Position numbers and translations under genes: made by a program. DNA of 47,536 nt. Source: an uncultured Eubacterium sp. Lineage in GTDB: Bacteria; Bacillota; Clostridia; Lachnospirales; Lachnospiraceae. The notes beneath the pieces were generated by a model. It ran no database searches and had not been told where the DNA came from. It saw only the letters and a program-made list of their open reading frames with translations. The stretch covers positions 1 through 47,536 of the forward strand of contig CAJUTR010000023.1 in the NCBI GenBank assembly GCA_910589665.1, given 5' to 3'. Positions 8,497-17,303 of the stretch are shown here, piece by piece (within the stretch, counting starts at the first letter, position 1; each line of letters begins with the position of its first letter).

Positions 8497-8524
8497 ACCC
8501 CGAATATTTCGGGGTTCTTTTTTT
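8497..8524 (+). terminator. FMN-controlled attenuator terminator
   Basis: Perfect 8-bp stem ACCCCGAA (8497-8504) and TTCGGGGT (8508-8515) with a 3-nt loop and a T-rich tail to 8524. The 5' arm CCCCGAA (8498-8504) is also fully complementary to TTCGGGG at 8336-8342, the 5' edge of the aptamer. Pairing of these two would be a 7-bp antiterminator when FMN is absent. Confidence 0.85.
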
Positions 8525-8555
8525 CCAAAATAGACGGAGTGAGAAGGAGGACATG

Positions 8556-9641
8556 ATGGATTGTCATGAGAAGTACATGGAGCGGGCGCTCAAACTGGCA
8601 CGAACGGCGATGGGTCATACGTCTCCGAACCCTATGGTGGGGTGTGTTGTCGTAAAAGACGGAAACATAGTGGCAGAGGGATGTCATGAGAAATATGGCG
8701 GATTCCATGCGGAACGGAATGCCCTGACACAGTGTACCGAAGATGTGACTGGCGCGGATCTTTACGTGACGCTTGAGCCGTGCTGCCATCAGGGAAAAAC
8801 ACCGCCCTGCACGGACATTATCATCGAAAAAAAGATCGGGCGCGTCTTTGTCGGGGCGATGGACCCGAATCCGAAAGTGGCGGGAAACGGTGTAAAATTG
8901 CTGCGGGAGCATGGACTGGAGGTTGTGACAGGAGTAAGGGAAGCGGAGTGCCTGGCGATCAATGAAATTTTTTTCCATTATATCCAATCCGGCATGCCAT
9001 ATGTCGCAATGAAATACGCGATGACACTCGACGGAAAGATTGCGTCGTGTACTGGCGATTCGAAGTGGGTCACTGGTGAAAAGGCAAGGGAACACGTTCA
9101 GCTGCTTCGGAAAAAGTATTCGTCCATCATGGTCGGCGTCGATACGGTCATAGCAGACGATCCGATGCTGAACTGCCGCATGTGGGAAGGGGTGGATCCG
9201 GTTCGGGTCATATGCGATACCCATCTTCGCATTCCGGCCGGAAGCCAGATCGTACGAACGGCAGAACGCATACGCACGATAGTAGCATATGCGGGGGAAG
9301 TCGAGGAACAAAAAAAGCTTCAGCTCACTTCATCAGGAGTTGAACTGATGAACACGGGTGACGGATGCCAGGTTTCGATGGAAGAACTGTTTGCCCGGCT
9401 GGGCAGGCAGAACATAGACAGCGTGTTAGTCGAAGGCGGCGGCAGTATCCACGGTTCCCTGTTAGAAACGGGGTTCGTCAACCGGATTTATGCGTATATC
9501 GCGCCAAAACTGATTGGCGGGGAGAGTGCGAAATCCCCGGTGGAAGGAAACGGGATCCGAGAGATGTCGGCGGCAAAACAATTGTCTGATATGACCATGT
9601 TTCCATTGGGAGATGATCTGTGTGTGACCGGGCGTTTGTAA
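8556..9641 (+). CDS. ribD: Bifunctional pyrimidine deaminase/reductase
   Basis: Carries out the second and third steps of riboflavin synthesis, deaminating the GTP-derived pyrimidine and then reducing its ribose. Counting from ATG 8556 (361 residues), the deaminase domain (about 1-145) has zinc ligands in HAE (His51) and PCCHQGKTPPC (Cys76, Cys85). The reductase domain (about 150-361) has SKWVTG, GVDTVIADDP and VEGGGSIHG. An open frame reaches upstream into the terminator, but AAGGAGG at 8544-8550 sets the start at 8556, or possibly the adjacent ATG 8553. First gene of the rib operon. Confidence 0.93.
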   Translation: MDCHEKYMERALKLARTAMGHTSPNPMVGCVVVKDGNIVAEGCHEKYGGFHAERNALTQCTEDVTGADLYVTLEPCCHQGKTPPCTDIIIEKKIGRVFVGAMDPNPKVAGNGVKLLREHGLEVVTGVREAECLAINEIFFHYIQSGMPYVAMKYAMTLDGKIASCTGDSKWVTGEKAREHVQLLRKKYSSIMVGVDTVIADDPMLNCRMWEGVDPVRVICDTHLRIPAGSQIVRTAERIRTIVAYAGEVEEQKKLQLTSSGVELMNTGDGCQVSMEELFARLGRQNIDSVLVEGGGSIHGSLLETGFVNRIYAYIAPKLIGGESAKSPVEGNGIREMSAAKQLSDMTMFPLGDDLCVTGRL

Positions 9642-9679
9642 AAGAGTACGCAAAAAGGCGTGCGCGAATGGAGGAGACT

Positions 9680-10342
9680 ATGTTTACGGGAATCATTGAG
9701 GAAATGGGGACGATTGAATCCGTACGGAAGGGGACGCGTTCAGCAGTTCTCGGCATCCGGTGCAGCCGTGTACTGGAGGGAACGAAGATCGGGGACAGTA
9801 TCGCGGTCAATGGTGTCTGCCTGACCGTTACAGGACTGAGCGGGCATGGGTATACGGCGGACGTCATGGCAGAAACGATGGCGCGCAGTTCCCTTGGGAT
9901 GTTAGCGAAAAACAGCCGCGTGAATCTGGAGCGGGCGATGGCTGCGGACGGCCGGTTTGGCGGCCATATCGTGGCGGGACATATCGACGGGACTGGTCAG
10001 GTCACGGACATTACCAGAGATGAGACGGCAGTTTGGTACCGGATCACGGCGGCAGAGGACATTCTCCGGTATGTCGTGGAGAAGGGTTCGATTGCGGTCG
10101 ACGGCATCAGTTTAACGGTTGCGCGGGTGACGGATCGAGATTTTTCCGTCTCGGTGATCCCTCATACACAGGGGCAGACAAACCTCGCAGACCGACAGAT
10201 CGGCGATGTGGTAAATCTGGAGTGTGATGTGGTAGGAAAATACATTGAGAAATTATGCCGCATGGACGGCGGGCAGGCCGAAGGGCATCCGGTAAAGAGC
10301 AAATTGTCAGAAGAATTCCTGATGGAGAATGGATTTTTATAA
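9680..10342 (+). CDS. ribE: Riboflavin synthase, alpha subunit
   Basis: Dismutates two molecules of 6,7-dimethyl-8-ribityllumazine to riboflavin. Start ATG 9680 follows GGAGGAG and gives the canonical MFTGIIEE; 220 residues is normal. Two homologous lumazine-binding repeats (about 1-97 and 98-195) are visible, with VNGVCLTV and GHIVAGHIDG in the first and DGISLTV and IPHT in the second. A longer frame from 9620 overlapping ribD was not used. Called ribC in Bacillus-style E. coli nomenclature; ribE here follows the Firmicute operon. Confidence 0.92.
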   Translation: MFTGIIEEMGTIESVRKGTRSAVLGIRCSRVLEGTKIGDSIAVNGVCLTVTGLSGHGYTADVMAETMARSSLGMLAKNSRVNLERAMAADGRFGGHIVAGHIDGTGQVTDITRDETAVWYRITAAEDILRYVVEKGSIAVDGISLTVARVTDRDFSVSVIPHTQGQTNLADRQIGDVVNLECDVVGKYIEKLCRMDGGQAEGHPVKSKLSEEFLMENGFL

Positions 10343-10418
10343 AAATGATTTATCGTTATGGACATCCGGGTGTAAAAGAGGCTTAAAATGAGGAAACGAA
10401 GAAAGGAAGGTTGGAATC

Positions 10419-11639
10419 ATGGCGGACGAACAGTTTGGTAAGCTGGAGCAGGCACTACAGGATCTGAGGGACGGGAAATTGATCCTTGTCATCGATGATC
10501 CGGAAAGGGAAAATGAAGGTGATCTCATATGTGCGGCAGAGCACGCCACGCCGGAAAACGTGAATGCGATGGCGAGCCTGGCCAAAGGCTTGATCTGCAT
10601 GCCGATGAGCCGGGAACGGTGTGAGAAGTTAGGTCTTACGCAGATGGTAGAGGTGAACACGGACAATCACGCCACGGCGTTTACCGTGTCCATCGACCAT
10701 GTGGATACGACGACAGGCATATCTGCCTTTGAGCGCTCCCTGACGGCAATGAAGACCGTGGAAGACGGGATACGGGCGGAAGATTTCCGGCGGCCTGGGC
10801 ATATGTTCCCGCTCGAAGCTAGACAGGGCGGCGTGTTGAAGCGTGCCGGGCACACAGAAGCGACGGTGGATCTGATGAAGCTGGCGGGATTAAAGGATTG
10901 CGGCCTGTGTTGTGAGATCATGCGGGAAGACGGAACGATGATGCGGACGACCGAACTCCTCTCGTTCGCGAAAGAGCATGGTTACACCGTGATCACGATC
11001 GAGGAGATCATCCGCAAACGTCTGGAAACGGAGAGTTTAGTAGAAAAAGAGGCAAAGGCGAAACTGCCGACGAAATTCGGGGAATTTGACATACATGGTT
11101 ATGAAAATAAACTGAACGGTGAACATCACGTAGCGCTGACGATGGGAGATGTGTCGGATGGCGAGCCGATCCTGTGCCGCGTGCACTCGGAGTGTCTGAC
11201 TGGCGACGTATTTGGCTCCAAACGGTGCGACTGCGGGGAGCAGCTCGAGAGCGCGCTGAAGATGATCGCCGCCGAAGGCCGCGGTATCCTTCTCTACATG
11301 CGGCAGGAGGGCCGGGGGATCGGACTCATAAATAAACTGAAAGCATACGAGCTACAGGAACAGGGGTATGACACGGTCGAGGCCAATATTAAGCTGGGAT
11401 TCGCGCCGGATCTGCGGGAATACGGGATTGGCGCACAGATTTTATATGATCTGGGCGTAAAGCAGCTGCGGCTGTTGACAAATAACCCGACAAAGATCGC
11501 CGGACTGAGTGGATATGGCATCCGTATCGTGGAGCGCGTCCCGATCCAGATCGCCCCTGGCAAAGAGGATTTTAAATATCTTTTGACAAAACAGGAAAAA
11601 ATGAAGCATATGACAAATTATAAGAGGCCGCAGGATTAA
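10419..11639 (+). CDS. ribBA: 3,4-DHBP synthase / GTP cyclohydrolase II
   Basis: A 406-residue fusion that makes both riboflavin precursors. The N-terminal RibB domain (about 1-205) converts ribulose 5-phosphate to dihydroxybutanone phosphate, with DDPERENEGD near residues 24-33 and RPGHMFPL. The C-terminal RibA domain (about 210-400) opens GTP; it has the zinc motif CLTGDVFGSKRCDCG (three Cys), MRQEGRGIGL and RLLTNNPTK. It starts behind GAAAGGAAGG, 76 bp after ribE. Confidence 0.95.
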   Translation: MADEQFGKLEQALQDLRDGKLILVIDDPERENEGDLICAAEHATPENVNAMASLAKGLICMPMSRERCEKLGLTQMVEVNTDNHATAFTVSIDHVDTTTGISAFERSLTAMKTVEDGIRAEDFRRPGHMFPLEARQGGVLKRAGHTEATVDLMKLAGLKDCGLCCEIMREDGTMMRTTELLSFAKEHGYTVITIEEIIRKRLETESLVEKEAKAKLPTKFGEFDIHGYENKLNGEHHVALTMGDVSDGEPILCRVHSECLTGDVFGSKRCDCGEQLESALKMIAAEGRGILLYMRQEGRGIGLINKLKAYELQEQGYDTVEANIKLGFAPDLREYGIGAQILYDLGVKQLRLLTNNPTKIAGLSGYGIRIVERVPIQIAPGKEDFKYLLTKQEKMKHMTNYKRPQD

Positions 11640-11684
11640 CGATCGGGGTTCAACAAATCATCTGAGGCAGAAATGGAGGAAATC

Positions 11685-12152
11685 ATGAGGATTTTAGAAG
11701 GAAATGTAGTAGGAAATGGAATGAAGGTGGGTATTGTGGCGGCCCGGTTTAATGAATTTATCGTATCAAAGCTCGTGAGCGGCGCGGAAGACGCATTGCG
11801 CAGGCATGATGTGGATACGGACAACGACGTAGAGCTGGCGTGGGTGCCGGGCGCGTTTGAAATTCCTATCACAGCGCAGAAAATGGCGGAATCCGGCAGG
11901 TATGACGCGGTCATCTGTCTCGGAGCCGTGATCAAGGGTTCGACGTCCCACTATGATTATGTGTGTGCCGAGGTAAGTAAGGGCGTGGCCGCCGTCGGCC
12001 TAAAGACCGGTGTGCCCACGATCTTCGGCGTGATCACGACCGATAATATTGAACAGGCGATTGAGCGCGCGGGAACGAAGGCTGGAAATAAAGGCTATGA
12101 CGCGGCGACGACAGCGATCGAGATGGTAAATCTGATGAAGCGGTTTGCGTAG
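11685..12152 (+). CDS. ribH: 6,7-dimethyl-8-ribityllumazine synthase
   Basis: Condenses the RibBA and RibD products into lumazine; the enzyme normally forms 60-subunit or pentameric shells. ATG 11685 follows TGGAGGAA; the ATG at 11673 lies within that ribosome-binding site, so it was rejected. The 155-residue product has ARFNEFI, WVPGAFEIP, LGAVIKGSTSHYDYV (with the catalytic His) and FGVITTDN. It completes the riboflavin operon. Confidence 0.95.
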   Translation: MRILEGNVVGNGMKVGIVAARFNEFIVSKLVSGAEDALRRHDVDTDNDVELAWVPGAFEIPITAQKMAESGRYDAVICLGAVIKGSTSHYDYVCAEVSKGVAAVGLKTGVPTIFGVITTDNIEQAIERAGTKAGNKGYDAATTAIEMVNLMKRFA

Positions 12153-12177
12153 GGACGGATGGGAGTGATGGATTGTG

Positions 12178-12780
12178 ATGACGATTTTATACCCTTTATA
12201 CGGGAACTTGTATGTGAATATGACAAACCGCTGTCCGTGCGCATGTACGTTCTGCCTGCGCAACAACGGGGATGAGCTGAATGGTTCCGGTAATCTGTGG
12301 CTGGATAGGGAGCCGGATGTCTCCGAAGTGAAGGCGGCCTTTGACCAATTTCCGCCCGATCGCTATGAGGACATCGTTTTCTGCGGGTATGGGGAACCGA
12401 CCGAACGGCTTGAGGATCTGCTTGAGGTCGCTGCCTTCGCGAAAGAAAAGTTTCAGAAAAAAATCCGCGTGAACACAAACGGATTGGCGAACCTCATTTA
12501 CGGCAAAGATGTCACACCGATGTTTGGCGGGATCGTCGATGTTATTTCGATCAGTTTGAATACGCCGGATCCGGAAGAATATCTACGTCTGACGAGAAGC
12601 AGGTTTGGAACAGGGTCTTTTGAGGCGATGCTGTCATTTGCCCGGGACGTAAAAAAATATGTCCCCCATGTCGTAATGACGACAGTGGAGACGACGATCT
12701 CGTCAGAAGAAGAGGAGCAATGCCGGAAAATCTGTGAAGACCTCGGTGTCACATACCGCATCCGTTCGTTCGAAAAATAG
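12178..12780 (+). CDS. Small radical SAM protein (TatD-associated type)
   Basis: A 200-residue radical SAM protein with the iron-sulfur motif Cys19-x3-Cys23-x2-Cys26 (RCPCACTFCLRNN), a FCGYGEPTERL segment matching the SAM-binding GGE-like strand, and RVNTNG. Size and the start YGNLYVNMTNRCPC match the short radical SAM proteins often found next to or fused with TatD nucleases; no TatD is present here. ATG 12178 and GTG 12175 are both possible starts. It lies 25 bp after ribH and may be transcribed with the riboflavin operon. Substrate unknown. It ends 10 bp before the convergent LysR gene. Confidence 0.75.
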   Translation: MTILYPLYGNLYVNMTNRCPCACTFCLRNNGDELNGSGNLWLDREPDVSEVKAAFDQFPPDRYEDIVFCGYGEPTERLEDLLEVAAFAKEKFQKKIRVNTNGLANLIYGKDVTPMFGGIVDVISISLNTPDPEEYLRLTRSRFGTGSFEAMLSFARDVKKYVPHVVMTTVETTISSEEEEQCRKICEDLGVTYRIRSFEK

Positions 12781-12790
12781 GATCATACGT

Positions 12791-13762
12791 TTAGTGAGGG
12801 ATGTTCCACGTCCCGTAACCGATCAGCTGCCGCAGCATTTCGAGAAATTTTTTCGTTGCCGCGGAGACATCCCGGCCGATCCGCATGGCAAAGACGATAT
12901 TTTGCGTGGCGTGGATGTAATCCAGTTTGTAATAGTTGAGATGGTTTTTGAAACCGCAGTGGAAAATGAGGGAATCCGGGATGATCGCGACCGCGATTCC
13001 TTCATCGGCCCAGCGGAACGCCGTTTCGATATTGTCTACCGTGGATATGTACTGCGGAGTAAAACGGGCTTCCCGATAAATGTCGGAATGGCACTTATAA
13101 AAGCTGCTGCCGGGTTTTACACCGATGAAACGGATGTTTTCACATCGGTCGAGGGAGACGGGAGCCGCCTTAAAAAACGCAGGCGTTTCATTTCCGATGT
13201 CTTCTGCTGTGATCGCGTCGCTTCCCAGCGCTTCGCTGATCGGATGATTTCCCGGAACAGCTAGATAATGCGCTTCTGTGTACAATGATTCACAGTGGAA
13301 CAAGTTTTTTTCAAAATAATCATTTTCGATACAAAAATCTATTTTACCGGATTCCAGGCTTGCTTTCAGCCTGTTTACGTTGTCGGTTACGATTTCCAAT
13401 TCGATTCCGGGATAAGCCTCGATAAATTCCTTGATTACCCTGGGCAGCAGATGGGTGGCCCGGAAGGAGGAAATTCCGATGACAAGTTTACCGGTGCGCA
13501 GCTCTGTCAGATCCGCAAGCTGCCGCTGGAAGTTCAAATAATCTAACTTTACTTTCTGCAATACCTTTACATATAATTCACCCTCCGGCGTGAGAGTGAT
13601 GGGGCCGTTTCCCCGGTTAAATATGGTAATCCCCAGATGCTGTTCTTTTTTCCTGACATACTGGCTGAGGGCGGACTGGGTCATAAATAGCTGTTCGGCT
13701 GCTTTCGAGAAGTTTTTTTCCCTGGCCAGTGTAAGTATATATTCAACGTGCTGCATGTTCAT
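12791..13762 (-). CDS. LysR-family transcription regulator
   Basis: A 323-residue LysR-type regulator. N-terminal winged helix-turn-helix (about 1-60) with HVEYILTLAREKNFSKAAEQ and TQSALSQYVRKKEQHLG; C-terminal periplasmic-binding-like sensor (about 88-300) with LVIGISSFRATHLLP. I chose ATG 13762 because AGGAGG lies 9 nt upstream; the longer frame from 13816 begins before that site. It is transcribed away from the esterase gene at 13926, the usual geometry for LysR regulators and their targets, so the esterase is a possible target. The inducer is unknown. Confidence 0.85.
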   Translation of the reverse strand: MNMQHVEYILTLAREKNFSKAAEQLFMTQSALSQYVRKKEQHLGITIFNRGNGPITLTPEGELYVKVLQKVKLDYLNFQRQLADLTELRTGKLVIGISSFRATHLLPRVIKEFIEAYPGIELEIVTDNVNRLKASLESGKIDFCIENDYFEKNLFHCESLYTEAHYLAVPGNHPISEALGSDAITAEDIGNETPAFFKAAPVSLDRCENIRFIGVKPGSSFYKCHSDIYREARFTPQYISTVDNIETAFRWADEGIAVAIIPDSLIFHCGFKNHLNYYKLDYIHATQNIVFAMRIGRDVSAATKKFLEMLRQLIGYGTWNIPH

Positions 13763-13851
13763 GGCGTCATACCTCCTCACAAAAACTATTATAGCGAAAC
13801 CTTTTTTAAAACTCAATAAGTTTTTTTAATAGAAAGTATCAAAAATGGAAG

Positions 13852-13881
13852 TTGGACACGGAATCGGAAACTCGATATAAT
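13852..13881 (+). promoter_or_regulatory. Promoter of the secreted esterase gene
   Basis: TTGGAC (13852-13857), an 18-bp spacer and a perfect TATAAT (13876-13881) lie 45 bp before the esterase start, in the intergenic region shared with lysR. Confidence 0.65.
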
Positions 13882-13925
13882 ATAAATAAGTCTAACCATA
13901 CAATAAAATAATTGGAGGTATACTT

Positions 13926-15242
13926 ATGGAGAGTGCGAAGGCAAAAAGACTGATCGCCACAGTCCTGACCGTCGTTATGGCGGCGGTACTTGTTGTACCG
14001 GGGACATCAGGCAAAAGTCTTGCTGCAAAAAAGACAAAGCTGAAAGCGAAAAAAGTTTCGGTTTCAGAAGGAAAGGCAAAGAGGATTACGATTTTAGGGA
14101 AAAAGGCGAAACACACGTACACGTTTGCAAGCAAAAACAAAAAAGTTGCAAAGGTGTCAAAAAAGGGAATGATTACCGGGGTAAAAGCCGGAAAAACCAC
14201 GATTACGGTTAGGGATGAGTATAAGCAGAAGGGGAAGAAGAAGAAAAAAACACTGGGGAAGGTTACCGTGACGGTGACTCCGAAAACTGTGACGGCGAAA
14301 CAGACGATGGCGCCGCCGGCAGCGACGCAGACACCGCCCCAGTCTTCGACAAGCGCCCCAACGGAACCCCCGACGGAAACGCCGATTCCGACGGAAACAC
14401 CAGATCCCATCTCGAACCTGTGGCCAGCTGAATGGTCGGATGATTATACGACACCGACCCGTTTCAATCGGCAGGAAACAGATGTAGAATACGGAGAAAT
14501 GAAGGAGATCACATACCACTCGGAGACAACGGGGACAGACCGGAAGGCAAATGTCCTTCTTCCGGCAGGCTATGATGAGAGTAAGCAGTATCCAGTCATC
14601 TATCTGCTTCACGGAGTCGCAGGTGACCACAATGAGTGGGGCACAAATCCGAAGCGTGTTATTGGGAATCTCATTGCTTCCGGTGAGGTAAAAGAGATGA
14701 TCGCTGTCATGCCAAATGTGCGTGCGTGGGAAAAGGGTAAGGATCCTGGCCCGAACTTCAATGTGTATTCGATAGAGAATTTTAAGGCGTTTGATAACTT
14801 TATCAATGACCTGCGCGATGACCTGATGCCGTATATGAAAGCGCATTATTCTATCGCAGAAGGCAGGGAAAATACGGCGATCGCCGGACTTTCTATGGGC
14901 GGACGGGAATCACTCTACATCGGTCTCAGTATGCCGGAGACGTTTGGATACGTCGGGTGCTTTGAACCGGCTGTAGGTGTACTCCCATATGCGACGGAAG
15001 AAGGCCTTTTCACGGAAGATACGCTAAAGTTTCCCGATGAGTACAATGGGAAAAACGTGCTTCTGATCCAGAAGGGCACGAAAGATACGACAGTAGGAGA
15101 TTCTCCGCTCCTATATCATAATACTCTGACGAACAACGGGACAAAACATGAGTATTTTGAAGTGGAAATGAGTCATGAAATGGGTGCATGGGCAAACGGA
15201 TTGTACAATTTTGTAAAAAGAGTGTTTGCCGTAACCGAATAA
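13926..15242 (+). CDS. Secreted BIG2-domain esterase (CE1-like)
   Basis: A 438-residue exported alpha/beta-hydrolase. Signal peptide (about 1-34), a BIG2-type immunoglobulin-like domain (about 36-118; KVAKVSKKGMITGVKAGKTTITV), a Pro/Thr linker (about 125-165), then an esterase domain (about 190-438) resembling acetyl-xylan/feruloyl esterases. Catalytic Ser323 sits in GLSMGG, the His is probably 417 (MSHEMG) and an Asp is near 387. Such enzymes remove acyl groups from plant polysaccharides; the true substrate is not visible. TTGGAGGTA precedes ATG 13926. Its terminator lies inside the convergent SGNH gene. Confidence 0.8.
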   Translation: MESAKAKRLIATVLTVVMAAVLVVPGTSGKSLAAKKTKLKAKKVSVSEGKAKRITILGKKAKHTYTFASKNKKVAKVSKKGMITGVKAGKTTITVRDEYKQKGKKKKKTLGKVTVTVTPKTVTAKQTMAPPAATQTPPQSSTSAPTEPPTETPIPTETPDPISNLWPAEWSDDYTTPTRFNRQETDVEYGEMKEITYHSETTGTDRKANVLLPAGYDESKQYPVIYLLHGVAGDHNEWGTNPKRVIGNLIASGEVKEMIAVMPNVRAWEKGKDPGPNFNVYSIENFKAFDNFINDLRDDLMPYMKAHYSIAEGRENTAIAGLSMGGRESLYIGLSMPETFGYVGCFEPAVGVLPYATEEGLFTEDTLKFPDEYNGKNVLLIQKGTKDTTVGDSPLLYHNTLTNNGTKHEYFEVEMSHEMGAWANGLYNFVKRVFAVTE

Positions 15243-15243
15243 A

Positions 15244-16239
15244 TTAAATGATTGCTAAGCATATGAGGCGAAAACATTTCTCGTTTTCGCCTTTTTGCAT
15301 GTCCAGAGATATGCGGTGCATTTTTTTCTCTTTGGAAAGGGATACTACCTCATACACGGGGTGTTCCCATTCATGCACCCGGTAGGAATCCATGAAATGA
15401 TATGGCTCTCCGTCCAAAGAAAGGCAGGCCGTTCCATAATCCTTCGTGATGCCGACGAAATATCCGATAAAAGCTGTACGGCACTCGACGTCTAGTTCAA
15501 GGGGCGCCATATGGCATTCCGGAGTATGTTTCCATGCGGTTGGGAGAAAACGGAGCCGTGCAAGTTCATTGTTGTAAAAACCCTTAGAAGGGAGGGCGGC
15601 AGCAGGTGTGGAAGGTGTTTGGGAAAGATTTTCTAAAAAACGGAGCAGGCACCGGCCGATATAGCCGTGTCCGACCGGGCCGGGATGACAGCCATCATAG
15701 GAGTAATCCCGCCAGCGCATGATGCCGGCTTGCATGTCTTCTTCGAGCCAGGTTCCGATATTTACATAAGGAACTCCGTAATATTCACAGACAGCAGACA
15801 TTTGAGGCGCACAGGTATAGCCTTTTTTTGTTTTTACGAAAAAAGATATCACGGCGGGTTTTGTGGACAGGTCCAGGCACTTTAAGAGAAGGCCTTCGTA
15901 GGCATCGCGGCACATATGGTTTTTCTGGTCATTGACTGCATAATCGATCAGAATCAGATCAGGAGCATATGGCTCCAATTCCGTGTAAGCTAAATGCAGT
16001 CCATGCAGAGAAGGCATCCCAGGTGCGCTTAAGTTGTGACATGAAATGTCATCGTTGTGGAATGTGCGACTAAAATATTCTTTGACGATCGTTGTAAACT
16101 GATGCTGTTCTTCGATCAGATACCCCATCGTTATGGAGGAACCGAGGAAAACGAGCGATATGTGCTCCCCGCGTCTGGCTTTGGTAAAAATGGAGTAGAC
16201 TCGGGAGGTGTTACCCCTGAAAATGTGTGCGAGTTCCAT
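15244..16239 (-). CDS. SGNH/GDSL-family hydrolase
   Basis: A 331-residue cytoplasmic-looking SGNH hydrolase without a signal peptide. Block I is VFLGSSITMGY (nucleophile Ser in GSSIT), block III is IDYAVND and block V is DGCHPGPVGHGYIG with the catalytic Asp and His. A C-terminal beta-rich extension (about 230-331) follows. The family includes carbohydrate acetylesterases, so it may work with the secreted esterase on acetylated glycans. AGGAAG lies 7 nt before ATG 16239. The stop codon ends one base after the esterase stop, and the esterase terminator is encoded within its last codons. Confidence 0.8.
   Translation of the reverse strand: MELAHIFRGNTSRVYSIFTKARRGEHISLVFLGSSITMGYLIEEQHQFTTIVKEYFSRTFHNDDISCHNLSAPGMPSLHGLHLAYTELEPYAPDLILIDYAVNDQKNHMCRDAYEGLLLKCLDLSTKPAVISFFVKTKKGYTCAPQMSAVCEYYGVPYVNIGTWLEEDMQAGIMRWRDYSYDGCHPGPVGHGYIGRCLLRFLENLSQTPSTPAAALPSKGFYNNELARLRFLPTAWKHTPECHMAPLELDVECRTAFIGYFVGITKDYGTACLSLDGEPYHFMDSYRVHEWEHPVYEVVSLSKEKKMHRISLDMQKGENEKCFRLICLAII
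15266..15297 (+). terminator. Terminator of the esterase gene inside the SGNH coding region
   Basis: Perfect 10-bp stem AGGCGAAAAC (15266-15275) and GTTTTCGCCT (15283-15292) with a 7-nt loop and a TTTTT tail on the plus strand. It lies within the last codons of the oppositely oriented SGNH gene; the minus-strand copy has no T-tract, so it acts in one direction. Confidence 0.8.
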
Positions 16240-16284
16240 AGTAAACTTCCTCGTCTTTCTGTTAGAACCATAATATCTATGTTC

Positions 16285-16313
16285 AGTATACTGGGAAACA
16301 GGAAAGAAAGCAA
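16285..16313 (-). promoter_or_regulatory. Promoter of the SGNH hydrolase gene
   Basis: On the minus strand TTGCTT (16313-16308), 17 bp and TATACT (16290-16285), 45 bp before the SGNH start. The remaining gap to the PP2C gene (16314-16564) shows no gene; TTGAAT (16418-16423) and TATAAG (16441-16446), 17 bp apart, could drive the PP2C operon, but this is weak. Confidence 0.5.
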
Positions 16314-16564
16314 GTGAAATCCAATGAAATGCGGACTGATGTATATATTTTGTGAAGCGTTTTCGTCGTAAGATTCTTGTTGCCAGATTTGTTGTCAGGA
16401 TTTTTAATTGAATCAGATTGACGTGTGGAGCGAGATGCGATATAAGTATACTGTTCCAATGGGTGTTCTCCGATGGGGGTCCCCGTAAGAAGATTGAACG
16501 TTACAAATCGAGTGCTGTCCATTGATAAGTAAGAGTACTCGTCAGAAAAAGGAAAGAGGTAGTT

Positions 16565-17287
16565 ATGTTGTCATATGCGTTTATTACCGATCAGGGAATG
16601 CGGAATATCAATGAAGATTCTGTAGGTTATGCGGTTAGCGGTAAGAGAAATCTGTATTTGGTAGCGGATGGACTTGGTGGACACGGGAACGGCGATGCTG
16701 CGTCGCGGTTTGTCGTGGATTACATACAGGCCGCACTGGCCGCTGACGACAGCTTGTCGGTCGCAGACTATATCGAAGGAGCCCAGGCGGCGCTGCTCGA
16801 AGAACAGAAAAAAAAGAAAGCCGAGAGTTCGATGAAAACGACGCTGACCTGTCTAGAACTGTGCGAAAAGGAAGCAAAGATGTGGCACGTAGGCGATTCA
16901 AGGATTTACTGGTTTCACAAAGGGAAATATAAGGCGAGGACAAAAGACCACAGTGTTCCGCAGATGCTTTACATGAGCGGGCAGATCCGGGAAAAGGAAA
17001 TCAGGCATCACGAGGACAGGAGTAAGCTGCTCAAAGTGATGGGAACAAAGTGGAATACCCCCCAGTATGAATGCTCGGAGAACATCTGCCTCGGAAAAAA
17101 TGAATCCTTTTTATTGTGCAGTGACGGGTTTTGGGAGCTGATCGAAGAAAAGGAGATGCAGAGGCTTTTGAAAAAAGCGGCCGGGCCGCAGGAGTGGCTG
17201 GCTTCTATGAAGGAAGTTGTCATGCAGAACGGATGGGGGACGAATATGGATAATTTCACGGCGCTGGCCGTATTTGTACGAGAATAG
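16565..17287 (+). CDS. PP2C-family Ser/Thr protein phosphatase
   Basis: A 240-residue cytoplasmic metal-dependent phosphatase. Motifs in order: TDQGMRNINEDS, ADGLGGHGNGDAAS (metal-binding Asp and Gly), GDSRIYWFHKG, TKDHSVPQ and LCSDGFWE. AAGAGG precedes ATG 16565. It is followed at 16 bp by an FHA protein and then an overlapping VWA-FHA gene. FHA domains bind phosphothreonine, so the three form a phosphorylation-signalling module. The expected partner, a PrkC-like Ser/Thr kinase, is not in the window; the module is broken downstream. Confidence 0.88.
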   Translation: MLSYAFITDQGMRNINEDSVGYAVSGKRNLYLVADGLGGHGNGDAASRFVVDYIQAALAADDSLSVADYIEGAQAALLEEQKKKKAESSMKTTLTCLELCEKEAKMWHVGDSRIYWFHKGKYKARTKDHSVPQMLYMSGQIREKEIRHHEDRSKLLKVMGTKWNTPQYECSENICLGKNESFLLCSDGFWELIEEKEMQRLLKKAAGPQEWLASMKEVVMQNGWGTNMDNFTALAVFVRE

Positions 17288-17303
17288 AGAAAGGCAGGGA
17301 GAC

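Noticed and set aside
12734..13264. 176-residue open frame on the plus strand
   Set aside because: Lies opposite the well-supported LysR gene, has no ribosome-binding site and no recognisable domain; a shadow frame.
16428..16452. TTGACG with TATACT as a PP2C promoter
   Set aside because: The spacer is only 13 bp, too short for a normal sigma-A promoter.
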